From positions 1,798,001-1,862,000 of the forward strand of contig PZJY01000012.1 of NCBI GenBank assembly GCA_031472005.1: a DNA stretch of 64,000 nt. Direction: 5' to 3'. The translations under genes and the position numbers were made by a program. The notes beneath the pieces were generated by a model. The model was not told the DNA's origin, did not search any database, and was given only the letters and a program-made list of their open reading frames with translations. Source of the stretch: Tetracladium setigerum. Its lineage: Eukaryota > Ascomycota > Leotiomycetes > Helotiales. Position 1 is the stretch's first letter. Each line of letters starts with the position of its first letter. Positions 9,193 to 20,427 of this stretch are shown one piece after another.

Positions 9193-12037
9193 ATGTCCTC
9201 CCCACAATCACGTCTCCAAAGAATCGCCTCTCATCTCTTTCCCTCCTCCTCCTCCTCCTCCACACCCTCTCCCTCCTCCCAAACATCACCACAATCCCAA
9301 CCACCACACCTCCACACCCTCTCACCAACATCCTTCCTCCCTCGCGCCGCCCTCATCGAACCCGACGCCATCGCAATCCACCACATAACCGCCAACGGCG
9401 CCGTCCTCCGCCGCTCCTACGCCGAATTCTCAGATCGCGCGCGCGGACTGGCCTATTACCTCAAGAAACACGGCTTCAAGCGCGTGGGCATCCTCGCACC
9501 GAATACACCTGCCTTTCTCGAGTCCATTTTTGGCATTGCTGCTGCGGGGGGTGTGAATGTCGCTGTTAATTATCGGTTGAAGGTTGAGGATGTGGATTTT
9601 ATCTTTGATTTTGCTGAGGTGTGTGTATACCTACTTACCTCCCTGCAATATATATATACATATATTTCCCCTGTTTCTTTTTTTGGGGGAGTTCAATTGA
9701 AAAAAATTTCAATTGAGGAAATTCCTCCTCAGTAATGACAATCAAGAAATATTCAAAAGGCGAAGCAAGCTAATTATATACTTCCTTCCACGGACAAACA
9801 GGTCGACATCATAATAGTCGATACCGAATTCCTCCCCTCCTCACCCACTTCCACACCACCCACCCCACCATCCCCCTCCTCATCGACACCGACACCGACT
9901 CCATCTCGGGCTCCCTCAGCGGCCCCTTCGACGCCGCCATCCTCGAAGGCCTGAACCACGATATCCACCTCGGTTCGCACGGCTGGGCGGGCCTGCACGC
10001 TCAGGCCGAGGATGAAGATGATATGGTTGCCATCCCCTTCACTAGTGGGACGACGGCAAAACCGAAGGGCGTGGTTTATACGCACCGAGGCGCTTATTTG
10101 GCTGCGTTGGCGAATGTGGTCGAGAGTGGACTCAATTTGGAGAGCGGGAGGTGTGGGTATTTGTGGACTTTGCCGATGTTCCATGCTGTTGGTTGGAGTG
10201 AGTTTGTTTCTCTTTTTTGTTGGTGTTTTATGCTGTTGTTTTGGCCTCGATGGTGGGTAGGTTTTTTGGGCTTAGGTGATGCGGTATTGAGTGGTATACC
10301 TGAGGAAGTTCTCGAGTTTATCTGGGATTTCATATTTCTTTGCGCAGGAGATATCCAGTTGGCTGCTCTTTCGAGAATTTCCTGGTCTCAAGCAAGAGAG
10401 TTCCCATCAGGCTGCTCTTTCAAGTTATTTTTCTTGATCTCCAGCAAGAAAGTCTCCAGTGAGCTATTCTTTCGAAAGCATTTTCCCAATCTCAAGCGAG
10501 TTTGCTCATTTCGAAATTTCGACCTTTCGTAAATTCCAAGACTTCCCATCCAGCTATAGCCATGTTTTCCTAAATTCACCGAAAATCTCAATTGAGATTG
10601 GCCTTCATTCTATCACACGAGAGAATCCACAAGATTCTCATAATATAACATGGGGCCTTTTCTAAATATCTTAACGCCATCATCCTTCCAAATTCTCACA
10701 ATATTCACTGACAAAATTTATCTAGCCTTTCCGTGGGCTGTAACAGCAGTACGAGGAACCCATTACTGTCTCCGCAAAATCGACTACCCCCTTATCTGGA
10801 ATCTTCTCAAGACCGAAAATATCACTCATTTCAACGCCGCTCCTACCGTGAATACCCTTCTTTGCGCCTCGCCTTCCGCCTTTAAGCTTGAAAAGCCAGT
10901 ATGTTACAACTCCTTCCTTTTGCCCCGAAATCAAGCAAAATGCTGTGCTCTAGAATCTAACTCGAGCTTGATATCTCTTCTATGATTTCAACAATCCAGA
11001 GCTAATATCTTCCCCTCAAAATTATAGGTCCGCGTGACTGTAGCCGCCTCCCCACCAACCGCCCATCTCTTCTCCCAAATGACCTCGCTCAACCTCCTCC
11101 CCGTCCACGTCTACGGTCTAACTGAAACCTACGGCCCCATAACCAAAGGCTACCACATGCCGCACTGGGACACGATCCCCATCAAAGAGAAATACGCCCT
11201 CATGGCGCGCCAAGGCCACGGCTTCATCACTGCCCTCCCCATCCGCATCATTAAACCTGACCTCCCAGAAGGTGAGCTCATCGACGTGAAAAAAGACGGC
11301 AAGGAAATCGGGGAGATCGTCTTCACGGGTAATATCTGCGCCAAGGGGTATTTGAAGGATGAGGAGGCGACGAGGAAGTTGTTTGCGGGTGGGGTGCTAC
11401 ATAGTGGTGACCTGGCGGTTTGGTGTGAGGATGGGAGTGCGTTGATTTTGGATCGGCAGAAGGATATTATTATCTCTGGTTTGTCTCCTTTTCTCCTTCC
11501 TTCCTCCCTTACTTCCACTCTTCCTTTCTTCCTCTCAACTAACCCAATCCTTCCCCACCAAATAGGCGGCGAAAACATCTCCTCCGTAGCCCTCGAAGCC
11601 CAACTCATCCAACATCCCTCGATCCTCGAAGCCGGCGTCGTCTCGGTGCCCGACTCACACTGGGGCGAACGACCGAAGGCCTTCGTGACGGTGAAGGAAG
11701 GCAAAGAATTAAAAGGCGAAGAGTTGATTGAGTGGGCGAAACATGAGAGTAGTATCAGTAAGTTTATGGTGCCGAGGGAGGTTGAGGTTGTCAAGGAGTT
11801 ACCGAAGACAAGTACGGGGAAGGTTAAGAAGAATGTGTTGAGAATGGTGAGTTTTTTTTCTATTTTCTTTTTCCCATTTGTGTTCGGATCTCTCTGGGGG
11901 GGGAAAATCAGTTTGGGGCGGAAGGGGTGATAGATGGATGATGCGGGATTGATTATTGTAGGATTGAATATTTTGAGATTGATTGGCTGACTCTCTTGTG
12001 ATGGTAGTGGGCGAAAGGAGATTATAGTCAGAAATGA
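9193..12037 (+). CDS. AMP-binding acyl-CoA synthetase family enzyme, with a -1 frameshift in exon 2
   Basis: Six exons: 9193-9618, 9802-10197, 10726-10898, 11028-11478, 11566-11846 and 12008-12037. Once one base is restored they encode about 585 aa. Adenylate-forming motifs are clear: FTSGTTAKPKGVV (P-loop), VYGLTETYGP, the SGDLAVWCEDGSALILDRQKD region, GGENISSVALE, and the catalytic lysine motif PKTSTGKVKK near the end. Such enzymes activate a carboxylic acid as acyl-AMP and transfer it to CoA. The LPMFHAVGW motif resembles plant and fungal medium/long-chain acyl-activating enzymes; the substrate is unknown. Exon 2 starts in frame (VDIIIVDTEF), but the frame changes at a run of four C at 9834-9837, and a fifth C would restore it. 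All other exons are intact, so either sequence error or a very recent mutation is likely. Intron 2 is unusually long (528 nt). Confidence 0.85.
10357..10530. repeat. Degenerate ~50-bp tandem repeat inside intron 2 of the acyl-CoA ligase
   Basis: The word GGCTGCTCTTTC occurs at 10361 and 10410, as AGCTATTCTTTC at 10462 and in weaker form near 10502. Each is followed about 25 bases later by CTCAAGCAAG, CTCCAGCAAG or CTCAAGCGAG. This gives three to four diverged units of 40-52 bases and helps explain why this intron is so long. Confidence 0.65.
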
Positions 12038-12396
12038 ATGAACGGACAGATGGATGAATTCTGTGAATGAGCGAGCGAGCGAGCGAGTGAGTGAGAGGGG
12101 AAAAGGGTGCATTGTGTGTGTGTGATTCTAACTATCTATGTGTGAAAACCCTATCTTATTTTATGTACCTACCTATCTCTGTAGATTCATTTTAGAATTT
12201 TATAAAGTAGAGGGAAAGGAGAAAGTTATCACGATCTAGGCAGCATGTGTGTTATTCTAACATTTTATTTTTATATTCGGAGTTCTGTACCTGCTCTAGA
12301 TCTATCTACCTTATCTAAACTCGTCGATCTCCGAAGCCTTTTCAAAGTAATGAAGAGGAAGCAAAAAAAAAAAACTTGCCTAACTTGTTAAATACT

Positions 12397-12446
12397 CTTG
12401 CCTCAATGGCAAGTGGCTCTCGGAGAGCTAGCGGAGCGTTGTCAAC
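12397..12446. repeat. Dispersed repeat fragment, copy A
   Basis: The stretch with TTGCCTC, GGCAAGTGGC, CTCGGAGAGC and AGCGGAGCGTTG matches 49291-49340 over about 48 bases with few changes. Both copies sit at the edge of AT-rich sequence without genes. Probably the end of an old mobile element. No terminal repeats or coding sequence are visible here. Confidence 0.55.
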
Positions 12447-12661
12447 TTGTATGATCCTATATAGACCTTAAAAATATAAATTTTAAGTACCTTTTTATAT
12501 GGAGAGATATATTGAAGAGGGGGTTTGAAAATGCTGTTTTGATTGTTTTAATAAAACGTAAAAGTGAAATTTGTTAATGATCGGGGGAGACGTAAAGTTA
12601 GTATGTATAGGTTGGCTAATAAGTCAATGTAGTGTGGTATCTACAATAGCAGTGTTACAAT

Positions 12662-12827
12662 ATCAGCAAAGCTAGGATCAAAAACCAAAATAAACAAAAA
12701 GATTGTTAAATATACAGGAGGCAATAAGGAGTTATACGATAATTTATTCGCGTTATATCATCAAACGGTCAAATACAAAAGGGTATCCATCAGCTAAGCT
12801 AAGATCAAAAAAAAACATAAAAGATTG
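12662..12827. repeat. Pair of ~40-base direct repeats
   Basis: CAGCAAAGCTAGGATCAAAAA...AAAAGATTG at 12664 returns as CAGCTAAGCTAAGATCAAAAA...AAAAGATTG at 12790, a spacing of about 126 bases. Most differences are G/A changes, but the sample is too small to call RIP. Confidence 0.5.
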
Positions 12828-13071
12828 CCAACCAAATGACATAAAGATTCATCTGATATTCAAATTCATGAAATCAACTTTATTCTCTTCCGACGAGAAA
12901 GAAATGTAAGTGGCCAAATATTCACACAGCAATCGACGCATGCAGCACATACACACACACTCTCTCTCTCTCCCATCTTCATCTTCATCTTTCAAATAGG
13001 CATGGAACGCCCCCGAGAAAAAAACCAACAAAATCAGGCTTTGTCTTTTGCTCTGCTCGCAAAGCAAGAAA

Positions 13072-14141
13072 TCATACAAGATCATCACTCTCATGACTAT
13101 TTCTCGTGGCAGCAGCACGTCGTTGGCGGTGGTGGTCGTCGGTTTGGAGAACCTTGGTGTTATCCTCTTCCGTCTCTTCTTCCTCCTCGCCGTACAGCAC
13201 ACTTGTTGCTAGTTTCAGTATACCGTTGACGGGTCTTTCCACGGAAATGGCCATGGTGACTAGAGATGGTCGGCCGAAGTCTAGAATGGAGAGGAGGAGG
13301 GCGCCACTAGAGGGGGGAGGGGGTGGTTAGTTTTTCTCTCTCTTTTTCTTCTTCTTCTTCTTCTCATCGTACATGCCTACTCATACTCACACTCATAACT
13401 CAACTACCGTACTTGCCTAGGTAGGTACACAGCTTCATCATTTTTTCCAGTATATAATAACACCATCACAGCATTCCCTCAACCAAAATCTCACACCAAA
13501 AAAAGGAAGAGGGAAAAGAAAAAAAGCTAAACTCACAAACTCAAGAATCCCAGAATAACAGCCGCCTCCAAAAGTTTACAACTCGGCTTATACAAATACC
13601 CATGTTGGTAATTGAACCGACAAGTCTTCAAGCCGGCCGCAACAACAGCCAACGAAATCAGCAATCCGAGCAAAATAACCCCATCTACAAACGCATTCAC
13701 AACCTTCCAAATCCACTTCTCCTGCTCTGCGGCCCTCTCGACACTCTTCAACCTATGATGCACAACCTCGACCCTAATAACAACCAACTGGCTCCCAAAA
13801 TGCGATAACAGAACTAGCTGTACCTGTCGAGCGATTGCGAAGGAGAGGAAGACGATGGACGATGTGATAGCGCTGCCGTTGTGGGGGTGGTAACTTAGGA
13901 AGAGGATGAAGGATGGGAGGGCGAGGAGGAGGGAAGTGCTGCGGAGGAGGATGGTGGGGTGGAATGTTGTTGAGAAGGGGCGGAGGGGGGATGTTGTTGC
14001 TAGGCCGTGGAGGAGGGAGGTTTCTTCGTTGGCGTAGTCGTTGGCGGCGTTGGCGTAGTTGGCGGCGAAGGAGGAAGTCGTGGAGTCGATGGAGTCGCGT
14101 TGGCGGTCGATGAAGAGGGGGGTGGTGCGGGAGGAGGACAT
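13072..14141 (-). CDS. Multi-pass membrane protein of unknown function
   Basis: Two exons, 13537-14141 and 13072-13306, separated by a 230-nt intron (donor GTGAGT, acceptor CTAG), encode 279 aa. The start MSSSRTTPLFIDRQ is followed by an Asn/Ala/Thr-rich cytosolic-looking region. Hydrophobic segments follow at about 85-105, 110-135, 165-190 and, across the splice, 200-220. The tail is acidic then basic (GEEEEETEEDN, HHRQRRAAATR). The splice joins two parts of one hydrophobic helix (GFLSF/GALLLSILDF), which supports it. I do not recognise the family. It shares a 455-base divergent promoter with the amidase gene. Confidence 0.75.
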
Positions 14142-14596
14142 GGCGGGTGGGAGTTTGAACTCTGCCCTGGGTAAGATGTTGTGGGATTTGGTTTTGGGTG
14201 ATTGATTGATTGATTAGAAGAAGCAGAAGAAGAGAAAGAATTTAGGGGTTCAGAAATGGATGCGCCGCGTCGGACGACAGGGCAGGGGTGGAGGTACGAA
14301 TTGCATTGCCAAGGATCATCAAGTTTTGATTGCCGATGGACATAATGCAAGACATCGCTGTTTAAGAACAAAAGTAAACAAAGAGGCTTTCGTTTAAATT
14401 CGGCTTAAGCTATCTATTGTTGTTCATATAGTCGCTTAACTGGTTAGGTAAGTTACTCCGTAGTCCATTCTTTTAGTGGCTTTCTAGACTGGACCCTTCT
14501 TAAGTGGGATGGATGATACGGGAGGAAATACAGGACGTATACTTTGACTTGACACAACACATCTTGAGCTACTCAGACACTTCACAGCATTCCAAG
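14142..14596. other. Divergent promoter between membrane protein and amidase genes
   Basis: No gene or clear motif. The amidase reading frame continues upstream to 14504 but begins there with GTG and is not homologous-looking, so it is treated as leader. Confidence 0.5.
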
Positions 14597-16156
14597 ATGA
14601 TTTCTATTGACGAACTCACCATTGAAAAAGTCCACTCGGACTATAAGAAAGGAGCATATACATGTCGACAGCTCGTAGAAGCCTATCTCGAACGCATCCA
14701 GCAGTTCGATCAAGCCGGACCAAAGCTCAACGCCGTCACCGTCGTCTCTCACCTCGCTTTAGAAGAAGCAGACGCTATTGACCTGCATTTCAGCATTCAT
14801 AGAAACTTTGTTGGCTTGCTTCATGGTGTACCGGTGATTGTGAAAGATCAATGTGACACCAAGGGTGTTGAGACTGCGTATGGAAATATATGCTGTAAAC
14901 ATATTCCTGAACAGGACGCTGGCTTGGTTAAGAAGTTGAGGGATGCTGGTGCTGTGATTCTTGCTAAGAGTACTATGCCAGGTAAGTTTGATAGTATCAT
15001 CATCTTCTCCATCTTTTTATACGTAAACATGCTGACAATTGGTTACCTACCTTACATAGACTTTGCTGCATCATTCAACTCCGCATCTTCAGTCAGCGGA
15101 ACTACCCGCAACCCCTACGATATCACTCGTGAACCAGGTGGTTCCAGCTCAGGGACTGGCTCTGCAATTGCTGCAAACTACGGCCTCATCGGTGTCGGCG
15201 AAGATACAGGCGGCTCGATTCGAGTCCCTGCTTCATTCTGCAATCTCGTGGGATTGCGACCTACTGTTGGCCTTATCTCGAGAAGTGGGTTATCACCTCT
15301 AGTCAGCACGCAAGATACTCCTGGACCGATGACAAGAACTGTTCGGGACGCTGCGTTAATGCTGGATGTTCTTGCCGGTTATGATGCCAGAGATCTATAT
15401 ACTGCCAATATTGGCACTGCTCGCCTTCCGGAGGGAGGAAGCTATGGAGCAAACCTCTCAGAAACGACACTGAGAGAAGCTCGTATTGGGATTCTGCATA
15501 AAGCCTGGGGCGACACATCTCAAAGTGACGGTAAAAGTGTCAACAAAGTCATCGACTTTGCTCTATCAAAAATTAAATCCAACAACACCACCGTCTTAGT
15601 CGACATTGAAATCGACCAAGTCGACGCCTACGTCGAATTTACCTCAACATATTACACTCGTTCCCGCTACGACATTGACAAATTCCTCACCAACCACCCC
15701 ATCCTCCACGACGTTACTGTCGAAAGCATCTACACCTCTCGAAAATTCCACCCTTCCCTCCCGCTCTTCCACCGCATAGGCACAGCCATCAAACACCCCT
15801 ACGACGACCCCAAATACGCCGCACGTCTCGACGCACAGCAGGACTTCCAGAGAAAAGTCACGGCTATCATGATCGAGCATAAACTCGACGCTATTGCCTA
15901 TCCTAGTGTTCAGATCCCCGCGCCACCTATCGCGGATGTTCTTGGTACGCGATTTCATGAGTATTTCCCGACTAATACGAGTATTGCGAGCCAGTTGAAG
16001 TTTCCGGCTATCACTGTGCCGGTTGGTTTTACGGAGGAGACTGGGTTGCCGGTTGGGTTGGAGTTCTTGGGATTACCGTTTTCGGAACAGAGGTTGTTGG
16101 AGTTGGCGTTTGGCGTGGAGGGGTTGATGAAGGCGAGGAGGTCGCCGAGTTTGTAG
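14597..16156 (+). CDS. Amidase-signature family hydrolase
   Basis: Two exons, 14597-14981 and 15060-16156, give 493 aa, the usual size. The start is the ATG in AAG-ATG context giving MISIDELTIEKVHSDYKKG, which matches the typical amidase N terminus. The Ser-cisSer-Lys triad is visible: the lysine in HGVPVIVKD, then the Gly/Ser-rich signature EPGGSSSGTGSAIAANY and the nucleophile in GEDTGGSIRVPA. These enzymes hydrolyse C-N amide bonds; substrates in fungi range from small amides to fatty acid amides and cannot be told here. The intron is 78 nt with no stop in frame, so an unspliced message would encode a protein with 26 extra hydrophobic residues after the lysine domain, interrupting the conserved DFAASFNSASSVSGTTRNP block. 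Confidence 0.9.
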   Translation: MISIDELTIEKVHSDYKKGAYTCRQLVEAYLERIQQFDQAGPKLNAVTVVSHLALEEADAIDLHFSIHRNFVGLLHGVPVIVKDQCDTKGVETAYGNICCKHIPEQDAGLVKKLRDAGAVILAKSTMPGKFDSIIIFSIFLYVNMLTIGYLPYIDFAASFNSASSVSGTTRNPYDITREPGGSSSGTGSAIAANYGLIGVGEDTGGSIRVPASFCNLVGLRPTVGLISRSGLSPLVSTQDTPGPMTRTVRDAALMLDVLAGYDARDLYTANIGTARLPEGGSYGANLSETTLREARIGILHKAWGDTSQSDGKSVNKVIDFALSKIKSNNTTVLVDIEIDQVDAYVEFTSTYYTRSRYDIDKFLTNHPILHDVTVESIYTSRKFHPSLPLFHRIGTAIKHPYDDPKYAARLDAQQDFQRKVTAIMIEHKLDAIAYPSVQIPAPPIADVLGTRFHEYFPTNTSIASQLKFPAITVPVGFTEETGLPVGLEFLGLPFSEQRLLELAFGVEGLMKARRSPSL

Positions 16157-19100
16157 ATGAGATTGTCGGTAATTATTTGCACAAATATATCAAGAGTTTC
16201 ATACAAAGTTAGGAAGGTAAACATCTCTCTCTCTCTCTTTCTGAAGCTCCGCATGAGAAATAGTGTGAGGGTTTTTTGATGCATCATCCTGAAAGTTCCC
16301 CTAAAACATGCAAGATTCAATCCAAAGTGACCTAGTAATCACCTACCTCCTCAAGATGAGATTTGAGAGGACTCCTACCTAATCCAAGTTGCACAAAAAG
16401 ACTTCGTCGCATTATCACGTGATTTGGCGTTCAAAACGCCTAGCTTTTCTTCGAGCGTTGCCTCCTACCTTCCTCGCAATACACTTTGGGCTCTGCAAGC
16501 TCTGAACACGACTTGTATTGTTACTTCAACGCTCACGTCGTGCACACCTCCATCAGAGGATCGAATGAGTATCGAAGATGTTTCAGGTCCGCAATCCGCC
16601 TCTATATTCATCAGGAGGATTTGGACTTCCTCGCCCACATCTACCTACAAGTAGTGGGCGGGCAATGGGAAAGAAGAATTCACGGCTCATGAAATCATGG
16701 GAAAAGTTCGGCATAAGTGGTCCATTATTGAAGAGATGGAAATTTATCCCCTCCTTCCATGGCTTTATCCACCGATTCCCAAACCCTCGAAATCTGCCGT
16801 GGCCGCGAGCTTCTCGGATTCTCCGCATGGAAGATTACAACGAAGTAGAGCTCAGTCATGACGAGATCTCAGAAGAGCTTTGCTACCACATAGTCTATCA
16901 CTGGCTTCAAAGCTTCTCCAATCGATCTGGACCGGAGTAAGTGTCCTGTACACACCACTACATTCGATGTCAATTTTGATCTATTCGAACCACGAACTAA
17001 TTTCATCTATGACGACGAGCTTCCGATAAACCTGGATCAAGATGCCTACAGGGCTGGTTCAAAGTCGAGGCATTGATTGGTGACTACGCCAATATGGCTG
17101 AGAAGTGAGAAGATTCAGTACGAGTTATCACCAATCCTCAATCCTAGCTGAAAAGACGAATGAGACAAAATTTTCAAGGGAAAACAACACGATATCTTGA
17201 ACGGGGAAGGGGATCGCAATCCGGACGGCAGTTGAATGGGATGTGAAGGCAAAGCTGGCAAGTCTTTGGATGAATGAAGAATTCGTTAGCTCTACTACGC
17301 TGCACTCACCCAACACGATTTTGGCCAATACAATAGCAGCGCTAGCTCATGTATCAAGAAAGGGTGGGGGTTGATGGGCCTGATTAGAACGGATATGGAT
17401 GCAGGTTTGGAGGATAACTGTGCAGAAAGGCAGGTTAACACCGTTGTTAAGAAGGGAAATGGTTTCCCGTGAGCTGAGATATGAGAAACATCCTCGCTCA
17501 ACATGGACAAGTCGGCCTTGAAACCGATTTTGCTGTTTTTCCTACAAGTTCAGAACAGCTGATAAATGTCCTCGTTCAAAGACGACTGGCAATTTCGTTT
17601 GTAGCCTACTTGGTGTGGTGAGCCACACTTCTCATGTCTAGCTCGTTCTATTGGAATAACACTTGATAGATAGTTCTACGACTAAGACTCATCTCGACTA
17701 AGTCCGCGTAAATAAGCAATTAGCGACGACTTGATGAGCCAATTGATTCTTTAGCACGATCAAAAATCAACCTCTGTTGTTCCTTCTTCTCGGTCAACTC
17801 TCATCTCATCTCCTTACAGTTTTCGTACACGCGTTCCACTGTCCAATCAACACGAGCCTTGGTACTATGAGTACACGTAAGAAGCTCTTGCTTTTAGCAA
17901 GCTAACATCTACTACGATGTAACTCTACAACCAGCAAACTAGCACTAGACGGAAGGCAAGGCACACTTGATCCCACCACACCATACCAACTACTAGTACC
18001 AACAGCATGCGAGCAGCGAAAGAGAAGGTCGTAAGAAGGGTTCTTTTCCGCCGACTTGCATTTTCTGCGAGGGATTATTGGTGGCGGCCTGGGCACAGCA
18101 TCAAGCATGCACAACTGACGCGCTTATCGACCTCCATTTGATGGGAAAGAGAAGCCCCGCGGGTAAATCTAAATGGTGCAGCAGCGCTGCAGTAGTAACC
18201 TGCTGGTTGAAATTGAAAAATCCAACAATCTTCAAAGTTTTCAACCCGTCTGCTTTCTAACGTTCACACGGATGGAAAAGAAAAGAGGGGAAACAACAAG
18301 AGGAGGGGAAAAAGTGATCAAAAGAAAGGAGAGGTGGACGGACTCCCGAGAAGAGTGTGGTGTCTTAAAAATAGCACGAAACTTTCCCTGACCACGCTCC
18401 TATGTCGCTGGTACCAAGTACACATGTCAATGCCGACCACTACTGACGCCAGCACTGAGTTTCGGGCATTTATTCCCGGGACTCTAGTTCAAGTTTTTGG
18501 TTTTTTCAACGGCCATTTTTGATGGCGGCTTGTGCTTGTCTGTCGCATTGTTGGAACATTAGTTCTGAACTCTGTTTCTTTGCTAAAAGAGATTTAGTGA
18601 GATTCAATCGACTCTCTGGTGGGGGCGACACACTTCTCGGGCAGCAAAGGTTACGGAAGGTTACGGTTCCTCTCAACTACCGTACGACGATGGATGTACC
18701 TTCGTACATTCCCAAATGTTCGGGGGAATGGCTGGAAGAAGGTCGTGGTGGTGCGAGCGGTATCGTACGGAGTATGTACAGTACGGAGAGGTGATGCAGC
18801 CCCAATATTGATGTCTTGGACCTTCCATATCCGAGCCTGTCTTGTCTCTCCTGTGCGTGTGTCAACGGCGACGACGTGGTAATATCTTCCCATATCGTCA
18901 AAAAATGTCTTGCAGTTAGCAGCAGCAAAGGGAGAGTCTACGGAATTATGGATTCTCCTCCTTTCCGAGCAATGGAGCATGGTACGTTCGCTTTGGACCT
19001 GGCTTGAGCACAATTCAAGGCCCTGCTCTCTGACCTGCCCCTGAGAGTTCCAGCAATATGCTTTGGAGATCAAGAGATTTCTCTCCACTTCTGCTGGGCT

Positions 19101-20427
19101 ACAAACAATGCACCACCAGCAGTTCTTGTACTCAACACCACAAGCTCCAAACTTTCTACACAATAACGACAAATCACAAAAGTCAAAAGGGGAGCTCGAA
19201 GTGGTCAAGCTCCCGTTGTCTGCACTCATCTCGCTTGTGGGTGCGTGGTGTGTGCGTGGGTGCAGCGGCAGCTTGAATCGGGCCTAGGGGCTGCTCTGGG
19301 GGTAGAAGTAGTCAGGGGAACGAGTGGTCTAGACGGTGGTGTGAACAATCTTGCAGAAAGAAACTTGCAGCTTTTCGGGGGTGGAGAGGTCCTCCTCATT
19401 GGTGCTTGGGGGGAGAGTGGACGTTATTGATGCATTGGAAGGGAAAAGGAAGAGATTTGGTGTTTATTGACATTCAACTACTGGAGGAGAGATCTATCCC
19501 TCAGCTCAGGATCAAGACGCCGTGGGAAGAAAAAGAAGAGGGAGCACTACCTCCGTATTATGATATTGATGATACATAGTCTTCTCCCAAAGTGCCAGAA
19601 GCTGTTCGGCTCACGGTAGAGGCGTCTGTCTCCTTTCAATATTTCAATATTGGGGCTTGCAGCGCCCTGGCGTCTGGGTCACACCCACACCCACTTATCG
19701 CATAGCCTGGACACACCACAACCTGGAAGCAGGACATCGTGCTGACCCAGGCCCAGACTATTGATGGGAAGGAGTGGAGTCGTCGCCCGGATATATACAT
19801 CTTGTGCTGCCCCAGCGACATGGTGCCTTGCTTGCTCTGTTCTGCACCTCACTTCTCGTCGCCAACAGTCCATCACTCTCGAGTATACGACGAGTCGACA
19901 GCCGCCATCTACACGCAAACTCTTCGAGCCATTAACTTGTCCTCGATAGCCGCATCGCCTCTTTTACTACGAATAATACAGCACCCAACTTCAGTCACTC
20001 GTTTATCTGGGTTTGGGGGGTTTTGGAGAATCTTGGGTCACACAAAATCTAGACTGTTGAGGAAGCGATCGACGACCACGTTCAGACTTCGAGATCAGCA
20101 GCATTACAGGGCTGGAGAACGTTGGAAAATACTCCATGACAGCGACGATCTTTCGAGTCTTCAATTGAGTATTCTATTCTAGCAGTCTCTCGGTACGAAT
20201 GTTGAGAGACGAATTGCTTTGGTTCCCTCGACGTCTCATCCAGGACATACAGCTCCATCAACATTGTCTCATCAACCCACCCTGGTCTCCGCCATCCACG
20301 GGAACGACAAACCTTTTGTCGAACCACAACATTAATGCTGGAACCACGATTATCGTAGGAAACAACTCGGATTTCAAACTATCAACAACAAGAACATCAT
20401 CATCCGTCACAGAAACATCCCATCACC
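16157..20427. other. Gene-poor region with possible decayed coding fragments
   Basis: No intact gene could be assembled in 4.3 kb. Protein-like stretches occur at 16.43-17.11 kb and 17.22-17.47 kb on the plus strand. The part from about 19.6 kb to 20.43 kb is probably promoter and long leader of the DUF7729-like gene. Confidence 0.45.
16564..17115 (+). pseudogene. Possible decayed or unparsed gene
   Basis: Several overlapping frames look partly coding. One is open from 16578 to 16940 and ends at a GTAAGT donor. A later piece after a CCTACAG acceptor at about 17060 reads GGCTGG... as a 19-residue C-terminal-like peptide ending in TGA. A further peptide lies at 17.22-17.36 kb. I could not join these into one frame with standard introns, and no family is recognised. 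It may be a relic, or a real gene whose introns I failed to place. Confidence 0.2.

Larger units (their letters stand above)
12038..13071. other. AT-rich intergenic with repeat remnants
   Basis: No gene. It holds a GAGC/GAGT microsatellite at 12068-12097, a GC-rich repeat piece near 12400 also found at 49300, and a 40-base direct repeat (12662 and 12788) in an AT-rich block. The end flanks the 3' end of the membrane-protein gene. Confidence 0.5.

Noticed and set aside
11150..12112. 320-codon minus-strand open frame
   Set aside because: It lies opposite the acyl-CoA ligase exons, whose motifs are clear. The antisense protein is Pro/Leu/Ser rich and has no recognisable domain.
18651..19229. 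192-codon minus-strand frame
   Set aside because: No recognisable motif, odd Cys/Arg content and no splice signals; probably chance in a promoter-rich region.
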